A DNA stretch of 64,000 nt from Pseudaquabacterium pictum (GTDB lineage Bacteria > Pseudomonadota > Gammaproteobacteria > Burkholderiales > Burkholderiaceae_C): NCBI RefSeq assembly GCF_005403045.1, contig NZ_BJCL01000016.1, forward strand, positions 1 through 64,000, given 5' to 3'. Numbering within the stretch: position 1 is the first letter of the stretch; the number at the start of each line of letters is the position of its first letter. Below are positions 58,031 to 64,000 of this stretch, in pieces. Below the pieces are notes generated by a model. That model saw nothing but the letters and a program-made list of their open reading frames with translations. It did no database searches and had not been told where the DNA came from. The position numbers and the translations under genes are program-made.

Positions 58031-58987
58031 TCAGCCGCAGGCCAGGCGCCGGAAATCGCTGGGCGGCATGCCCAGGTCGGCACGCGCCACACGGCTGAAG
58101 TGGGCCATGTTCTGGAAGCCCAGCGACAGCGCGATGTCGGTCAGGCTGCGGTGCAGCTGGCTGCGGTCCTGCAGCAGGCGCCGGCAGGCCGCCAGGCGCT
58201 GCGCCAGGATGTAGCCGGCCACGCCGTCGGGCTCTTCGGCAAAGGCGTTGTAGAGCTGGCGGCGGCTGCAGTGCAACGCCGCGGCGATGCCGTCCACCGT
58301 CAGCCGCGGGTCGGCCAGGTGCAGCCCCACATGCTGCTTGATGCGGGCGCGCAGCGCCTCGCGCTGGGTCTGGGCGGTGGCCTGGCCGGCCAGGTCCAGC
58401 AGGCTCAGGTGCAGCAGCTGCACGATGGCGTCGCCCACGCCGCGGGCGGCCGCATCGGGCATGCTGGGCAGTTCGGCAAAGGCATTGCGCATGGTCTGCA
58501 GCGCCAGCGTGGAGATGCCGCCGCTGCCGCCCAGGCGGCGGGCCATCAGCGCGTCCAGGTCGAGCCCACGCTCGGCCAGCAGCGGCTTGGGCACCATCAC
58601 GATCAGGTGCTCCACCCGCTCGGGGTTGGCCACCGCATAGCTGTCGGTGGTGTCGTAGATGCACCACTGGCCCGGCGTCACCCAGGTCTCGCGGCCCATC
58701 TGCTCGACGCCGGCGCAGCCGGTCCAGGGCGCGACGATCTTCAGGAACGGCGTGTCGCCCCGGCGCGCCGCCGCCGGTGAGCGGGTGACGCGGTGGCGCG
58801 TGGCCTCCAGCCGGGTCAGCACCAGATCACCGGCCTGCAGGGTGCGGGCGCGGCCGTCGAAATCGGTGTCGCCGTACTCGTCGCTCTTCAGCCCCTGGAA
58901 CAGCCGGCCGATGAAGCCGCGCCAGTGCGCCACCCGCTCGGCGGGCGGGACGACACTGGTGTCCATGGTCTGCGGGCTTTGCGGCAT
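58031..58987 (-). CDS. AraC-family transcription regulator
   Basis: This 318-residue protein has an N-terminal AraC-binding-like (cupin) domain, with GQWCIYDTTDSYAV and PERVEHLIVMVPK, and a C-terminal double HTH (~215-315), with LTVDGIAAALHCSRRQLYNAF and the second-helix signature ITDIALSLGFQNMAHFSRVAR (partly quoted). The start MPQSPQTMDTS is chosen at 58987. It is divergent from the liv-type transporter operon, which it may control. Confidence 0.87.
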   Translation of the reverse strand: MPQSPQTMDTSVVPPAERVAHWRGFIGRLFQGLKSDEYGDTDFDGRARTLQAGDLVLTRLEATRHRVTRSPAAARRGDTPFLKIVAPWTGCAGVEQMGRETWVTPGQWCIYDTTDSYAVANPERVEHLIVMVPKPLLAERGLDLDALMARRLGGSGGISTLALQTMRNAFAELPSMPDAAARGVGDAIVQLLHLSLLDLAGQATAQTQREALRARIKQHVGLHLADPRLTVDGIAAALHCSRRQLYNAFAEEPDGVAGYILAQRLAACRRLLQDRSQLHRSLTDIALSLGFQNMAHFSRVARADLGMPPSDFRRLACG

Positions 58988-59203
58988 CGGGTGGGTGCGG
59001 CGGCGGATGGAAGGGGCAGCGGCGCGGCAATGTAGCGCCCGGTGGCCTGGCGCGGGGCCGCGATAACCCTTCCCCGGGACCGGCCTGCGGGAAAGTCCGC
59101 CCCCGGCGTGCACGCCGCGTCAAGCCCGGTGCACGGCCAGCAAAGCCGGCCGGCCCCCGGCCGCGAAGAATCCGCTGCCACACCACCACCAGGAGACAGC
59201 CCC

Positions 59204-60394
59204 ATGACCTTGCACCGCCGCACTGCCCTGCAGGCCCTGGCCGCCGCCGGCGCCAGCGCCGCCCTGCCCGCCCTGGCCCAGGCCGCGCCCGTGCGCATCG
59301 GCTACGCCATGGCCCGCACCGGCCCCTGGAGCGTGGGCGCCCAGACCAGCCAGGAACCCAACTACCTGCTTTGGGCCGAACAGGTGAATGCCGCCGGCGG
59401 GCTGGATGTGAAGGGCACCAAGCGCCCGATCGAGCTGATCAGCAGCGACGACCAGAGCAACATCGAGACCTGCGTGCGCACCTACGAGAAGCTGATGGGC
59501 AGCGACAAGGTCGACCTGATCCTGCCGCCCTGGGGCAGCAACGCCAACTTCGCCGTGGCCCCGCTGGCCAACCGCTTCCAGTACCCGTTCCTGGCGCCCA
59601 CCGCGCTGAGCCGCCGGCTGGTGGAGATGAAGCTGCCGTACTTCTTCCTGCTGCTGCAGCAGCCCAAGCCGATGATGGACGCGCTGGTCGACATGCTCAA
59701 GGCCAACGGCGCCAAGACCGCGGCCGTGGTCTATGTGGACGACCTGTTCGGCCTGGAGAACTACGCCGCACTGAAGGTGGCGCTGCAGGGCAGCGGCATC
59801 AGCCTGGTCGAAGACAAGAGCTATCCGCTGGGCGTGAAGGACCTGGGGCCCGTTCTGCGTGGCATCCAGGCCAAGAACCCCGATGCCTTCATCGGCCTGA
59901 CCTACCCGCCCGACACCATCCTGGCCAGCCGCCAGGCCAAGGAGATCGGCTTCAACCCGAAGTTCTTCTACGCCAGCGTGGGTACCGCCTTCCAGCTGTA
60001 CCGCAACGTGATGAAGGACGGCGCCGAGGGCGTGCTGGGCATGGGCAGCTGGAACGGCAAGACCAGCCCCGGCGCCAAGGCCTACTTCGATGCCCATGCG
60101 AAGAAGTTCAGCGCCCAGAAGGAACCCGACCGCTGGGCCAGCGGCCACACCTGGGCCGGGTTGGAGATCCTGACCGCCGCAGTGGCCAAGGTGGGCCTGG
60201 ACCGCAAGGCCATCCGCGACTACGTGGCCGCCGGCACCCACAAGACCATCATCGGCGACGTGAAGTTCGCCGGCAGCGAGAACGTGGGCGTGCCCGGCAC
60301 CGTCAGCCAGTGGCAGAAGGGCGAGTTCGAGGTGGTCTGGCCCAAGGCCCGTGCCACCGCGCCGCTGAACCCGGCCAAGCCGGCCTGGGTCTGA
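59204..60394 (+). CDS. ABC transporter substrate-binding protein, branched-chain type
   Basis: This 396-residue periplasmic binding protein of the LivJ/LivK type is the first gene of a five-gene transport operon. It begins MTLHRRTALQALAAAG, a signal that has the double-Arg look of Tat substrates (HRRTALQ), with cleavage near ALAQA. The mature part has RIGYAMARTGPWSVGA and ELISSDDQSN. The ligand is not known; the attached aldehyde dehydrogenase suggests aromatic or other carbon compounds and not only amino acids. A CAGGAG ribosome site is present. Confidence 0.9.
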   Translation: MTLHRRTALQALAAAGASAALPALAQAAPVRIGYAMARTGPWSVGAQTSQEPNYLLWAEQVNAAGGLDVKGTKRPIELISSDDQSNIETCVRTYEKLMGSDKVDLILPPWGSNANFAVAPLANRFQYPFLAPTALSRRLVEMKLPYFFLLLQQPKPMMDALVDMLKANGAKTAAVVYVDDLFGLENYAALKVALQGSGISLVEDKSYPLGVKDLGPVLRGIQAKNPDAFIGLTYPPDTILASRQAKEIGFNPKFFYASVGTAFQLYRNVMKDGAEGVLGMGSWNGKTSPGAKAYFDAHAKKFSAQKEPDRWASGHTWAGLEILTAAVAKVGLDRKAIRDYVAAGTHKTIIGDVKFAGSENVGVPGTVSQWQKGEFEVVWPKARATAPLNPAKPAWV

Positions 60395-60421
60395 TCCAGT
60401 CGACTGCGGGCGCCTGACGCG

Positions 60422-61303
60422 ATGACCTTCACCGCCTGGCTGGAACTGCTGGCCTCAGGCCTGATCACCGGCGCGGTGTATGCGCTGGTGGGCCTGGGGC
60501 TGAACCTGCAGTACGGGCTGATGCGCATCCTGAACATCGCCCATGGCGAGTTCCTGATGCTGGGCGCCTTCATCACCTGGATGGCGCACAGCCAGCTGGG
60601 CCTGCACCCGCTGCTGATGGTGCCGCTGAGCTTCGGCCTGCTGATGGCGGTGGGCATGGTGGTGCACCGCCTCACCTTCCGCCGGCTGGCCCGCACCAGC
60701 CCGGATGTGGACGTGTTCGAGGCGCGTGGCCTGATGGTGGCCTTCGGGCTGATGTTCCTGGTGCAGAACCTGGCGCAGAGCGTGTGGGGCGCCGACCTGC
60801 GTGGCTACGACTACCTGACCGAGCCGGTGAAGTTCGGCGGTGGCGTGCAGTTCGCCGGCAACAAGCTGCTGCTGGCGTTCTTCAGCCTGGCCTTTGCGGT
60901 GGCGCTGATCGTGGTGCTCCAGCGCACCCTGCTGGGCAAGGGCGTGCGTGCGCTGATGCAGAGCCCCACCGGCGCGCAGCTGGTGGGCATCGACACCCAG
61001 CGCCTGCACCCGCTGATGTTCGGCGTGGGGCTGGGCCTGTCGGGCGTGGCCGGCTGCCTGCTGAGCATGGCCTACACCATCACCCCGTCGATGGGCGAGC
61101 CCTACACCGTCACCGCGCTGATCGTCATCACCCTGGGCGGCTTTGGCAGCATGGGCGGCGCGCTGGCCGGCGGCCTGGCGCTGGGCGTGATCGAGGCCGT
61201 GGGCATGCACTTCACCAACCCCTCGCTGAAGAGCCTGCTGTCGTATGCGGTGTTCATCGGCGTGCTGCTGTGGAAGCCCAACGGGCTGTTCAACAAGCGA
61301 TGA
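60422..61303 (+). CDS. livH: Branched-chain-type ABC permease, LivH family
   Basis: This 293-residue membrane protein has about eight helices and LivH signatures: GAVYALVGLGLNLQYGLMRI, NIAHGEFLMLGAF and a late GGFGSMGGALAGGLALGV. It pairs with the LivM-type permease next to it. The stop codon overlaps the livM ATG by 4 bp. Confidence 0.92.
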   Translation: MTFTAWLELLASGLITGAVYALVGLGLNLQYGLMRILNIAHGEFLMLGAFITWMAHSQLGLHPLLMVPLSFGLLMAVGMVVHRLTFRRLARTSPDVDVFEARGLMVAFGLMFLVQNLAQSVWGADLRGYDYLTEPVKFGGGVQFAGNKLLLAFFSLAFAVALIVVLQRTLLGKGVRALMQSPTGAQLVGIDTQRLHPLMFGVGLGLSGVAGCLLSMAYTITPSMGEPYTVTALIVITLGGFGSMGGALAGGLALGVIEAVGMHFTNPSLKSLLSYAVFIGVLLWKPNGLFNKR

Positions 61304-62316
61304 ACTCCACCTCCTGGAATGAACGGCTCACTGGCTGGCTGCTGGACCGCCGCCTGCTCGGCCGCGACAGCCTGGTGCTGCTGGCGCTGACCGGCTGGGC
61401 CCTGGCCATCCCCCACTGGGGCAGCGAGTTCGCCGTCTCGATGGCACTCACCTGCCTGATGTACGTGGCCCTGGCCACCAGCTGGACGCTGTTCTGCGGC
61501 ACCACGCGCTATCTGTCGTTGGCCACCGCGGCCTTCTTCGGCATCGGCGCCTACTTCAGCGCCATCTTCATCGAGAACCTGGGCTGGTGGGGCGTGATCG
61601 CCGCCGGCGCCGCGGTGGCCGCCGGCGTGGCCGGCATCATGGGCGCGGCCGTGCTGCACCTGCGCGGCACCTATTTCGCGGTGCTGACCTTCGGCATGAC
61701 CGAGCTGATCCGCCATGCCGTCACCTACTGGGAGAAGCAGGTCACCGGCACCGTGGGCCGGGTGCTGACCGTGGTGCCCGAGCGCGACGTGATCTACGGC
61801 ACCGTGCTGCTGCTGGCGGTGCTGGCGGTGGCCGCCAGCATCGTGCTGCGGCGCACCCGCTTCGGCCTGGCGCTGGCCGGCATCGGCGCCGACGAGCAGC
61901 GCGCCCAGACGCTGGGCGTCAACACCCGCGTCGTCAAGGTGCTGGGCTTCATGCTGACCGCCGCCTTTGCCGGCGCGGTGGGCGCGGCGATGAGCGTGCG
62001 CTGGACCTACATCGACCCCGGCACGGTGTTCAACCCCTTCATCGGTTTCCAGACGGTGCTGATCGCGCTGATCGGCGGCGTGGCCACGCTGTGGGGCCCG
62101 CTGATCGCCGCGGTGGTGTTCAGCCTGCTGGCCGAGACGCTGCGCCTGGCCGCGCCGCAGCTCTACCTGATGACGCTGGGCCTGCTGCTGATCCTGTGCG
62201 TGTTGTACCTGCCGGGCGGCCTGGCCTCGGTGCGCGCGTCCACCTTCACCCAGTGGCGTGACGACTGGCGCGGCTGGATGACCGAGTTGCGCCGCCGCCC
62301 GGGAGCAGCGCGATGA
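61300..62316 (+). CDS. livM: Branched-chain-type ABC permease, LivM family
   Basis: This 338-residue permease has ~9 helices and LivM landmarks: SLATAAFFGIGAYF, HLRGTYFAVLTFGMTELIRH and GGVATLWGPLIAAVVF. It starts and ends with 4-bp overlaps with its neighbours, which indicates tight translational coupling in the operon. Confidence 0.92.
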   Translation: MNSTSWNERLTGWLLDRRLLGRDSLVLLALTGWALAIPHWGSEFAVSMALTCLMYVALATSWTLFCGTTRYLSLATAAFFGIGAYFSAIFIENLGWWGVIAAGAAVAAGVAGIMGAAVLHLRGTYFAVLTFGMTELIRHAVTYWEKQVTGTVGRVLTVVPERDVIYGTVLLLAVLAVAASIVLRRTRFGLALAGIGADEQRAQTLGVNTRVVKVLGFMLTAAFAGAVGAAMSVRWTYIDPGTVFNPFIGFQTVLIALIGGVATLWGPLIAAVVFSLLAETLRLAAPQLYLMTLGLLLILCVLYLPGGLASVRASTFTQWRDDWRGWMTELRRRPGAAR

Positions 62317-63079
62317 CCAACCACCCCCTGCTGGAAGCGCGGGATGTGACGGTGCGCTTCGGCGGCCTGACTGCCGTGGACGCGGTGAGCGCGGCCTTCG
62401 GCGCCGGTGAGCTGGTGGGCATCATCGGCCCCAACGGCGCGGGCAAGACCACCTTCTTCAATGCGCTGTCGGGCGTGCAGCCGCCCACCGGCGGCGAGCT
62501 GTTTGCCGGTGGCAAGCGGCTGACCGGCGCCAAGCCGCACCGCTATGCCGCCGCGGGCGTGGCCCGCACCTTCCAGACGCCGCGGGTCTTCGCGGGCCTG
62601 GGCGTGGCGGCCAACATCGACTTCGGCCTGCAGTTCGCCGGCCGGGGCCGCCAGGCCAGCTGGCTGCTGAAGGACGCGGCCAGCATCCTGAACCTGATCG
62701 GCCTGACGGCTCAGGCCAATTTGCCGGCCGCCGCCATCACGCCCAGCCAGCAGCGGCTGCTGGAGATCGGCATGGCGCTGGCCACGCGGCCACGCATCCT
62801 GCTGCTGGATGAAGTGGCCGCCGGCCTGACCGAGGCCGAGGTGGACGCGATGGCGCAGCTGATCCGCCGCCTGCGCGACGAGCTGGACCTGACGGTGATC
62901 TGGATCGAGCATGCGGTGACCACCCTGCTGCGTTATGTGGAGCGGGTGATCGTGCTGCACCAGGGCCGCAAGATCGCCGACGGCACGCCGGCCGAGGTGG
63001 TGCGCAATGCCGAGGTGGTGGAGGCCTACCTGGGCGACGAGATGAGCGACATGGCGAGCACCCAGGAAGAGGCCGCGGC

Positions 63080-63083
<4 letters not shown>
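62313..63083 (+). CDS. livG: ABC ATP-binding protein, LivG family
   Basis: This 256-residue ATPase has Walker A GPNGAGKTT, a signature-loop region around ITPSQQRLLEIGMALATRP and Walker B ILLLDEVAAGL. The C motif is SQQ-type (TPSQQRLL) in place of the usual LSGGQQ, a common variation in LivG-like proteins of this clade or a weak site. It ends in an overlap with livF. Confidence 0.9.

Positions 63084-64000
<917 letters not shown>

Overview
The window is most of a photosynthesis gene cluster from an anoxygenic phototrophic betaproteobacterium. It most resembles Burkholderiales of the Rubrivivax/Roseateles type. The evidence is the high GC, the carotenoid set crtIBCDEF, the LH2 alpha chain with a long Ala/Pro tail, PufC, lhaA-puhABC-acsF-puhE in one run, and PpaA beside PpsR. 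This placement is inferred from gene content and protein character only.

Layout. 1-713: 3' end of bchD and a small membrane protein; the first 58 bases are an inverted copy of bases 355-412, probably a contig-edge artefact. 714-6172: bchO, heme oxygenase bphO, bacteriophytochrome bphP and a first ppsR, which form a red/far-red sensing module. 6344-11692: crtI, crtB and a 44-codon ORF on +, then crtC and crtD on -. 11842-23112: superoperon crtEF-bchCXYZ-pufB-(beta-like ORF)-pufA-pufLMC. 23152-26198: ispH and a pucC-type transporter on +, converging on pucBA on - across a strong shared terminator. 26199-27359: puc promoter region with two PpsR operators, a stretch with no recognisable gene, and a decayed RatA/COQ10-like gene. 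27360-41822 (-): superoperon bchF-bchN-bchB-bchH-bchL-bchM-lhaA-puhA-puhB-puhC-acsF-puhE. 42054-48392 (+): ppaA (B12-binding antirepressor), a second ppsR, bchG, a third BCD-family transporter, bchP and a small membrane protein. From about 48400 the content is no longer photosynthetic: two related secreted DNRLRE/collagen-like proteins, an acyl-CoA synthetase, a BLUF photoreceptor, an MmgE/PrpD protein, a 3-hydroxyisobutyrate dehydrogenase-like enzyme, a DMT transporter, small proteins, an AraC regulator and a branched-chain-type ABC transporter (liv) whose last gene runs without a stop into an aldehyde dehydrogenase.

How it works together. The bch genes build bacteriochlorophyll from Mg-protoporphyrin onward, with the aerobic cyclase AcsF. 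The crt genes make methoxylated carotenoids of the spheroidene/spirilloxanthin series. The puf, puh and puc genes encode RC-LH1, its assembly factors and LH2. Seven sites matching TGT-N12-ACA (one with a single mismatch) lie upstream of crtI/ppsR, crtD/crtE, bchC, pucB (two), bchF and bchG, which gives a coherent PpsR regulon. Three light inputs are encoded: bacteriophytochrome with its heme oxygenase, cobalamin-binding PpaA, and a BLUF protein outside the cluster.

Most unusual items: a beta-like LH1 polypeptide between pufB and pufA that lacks both histidines; a PEP-CTERM protein fused in frame to a duplicated DNRLRE-collagen protein; the stop-less livF-aldehyde dehydrogenase junction; a repeated hairpin with compensatory changes at two convergent gene ends; and a RatA-like gene remnant.
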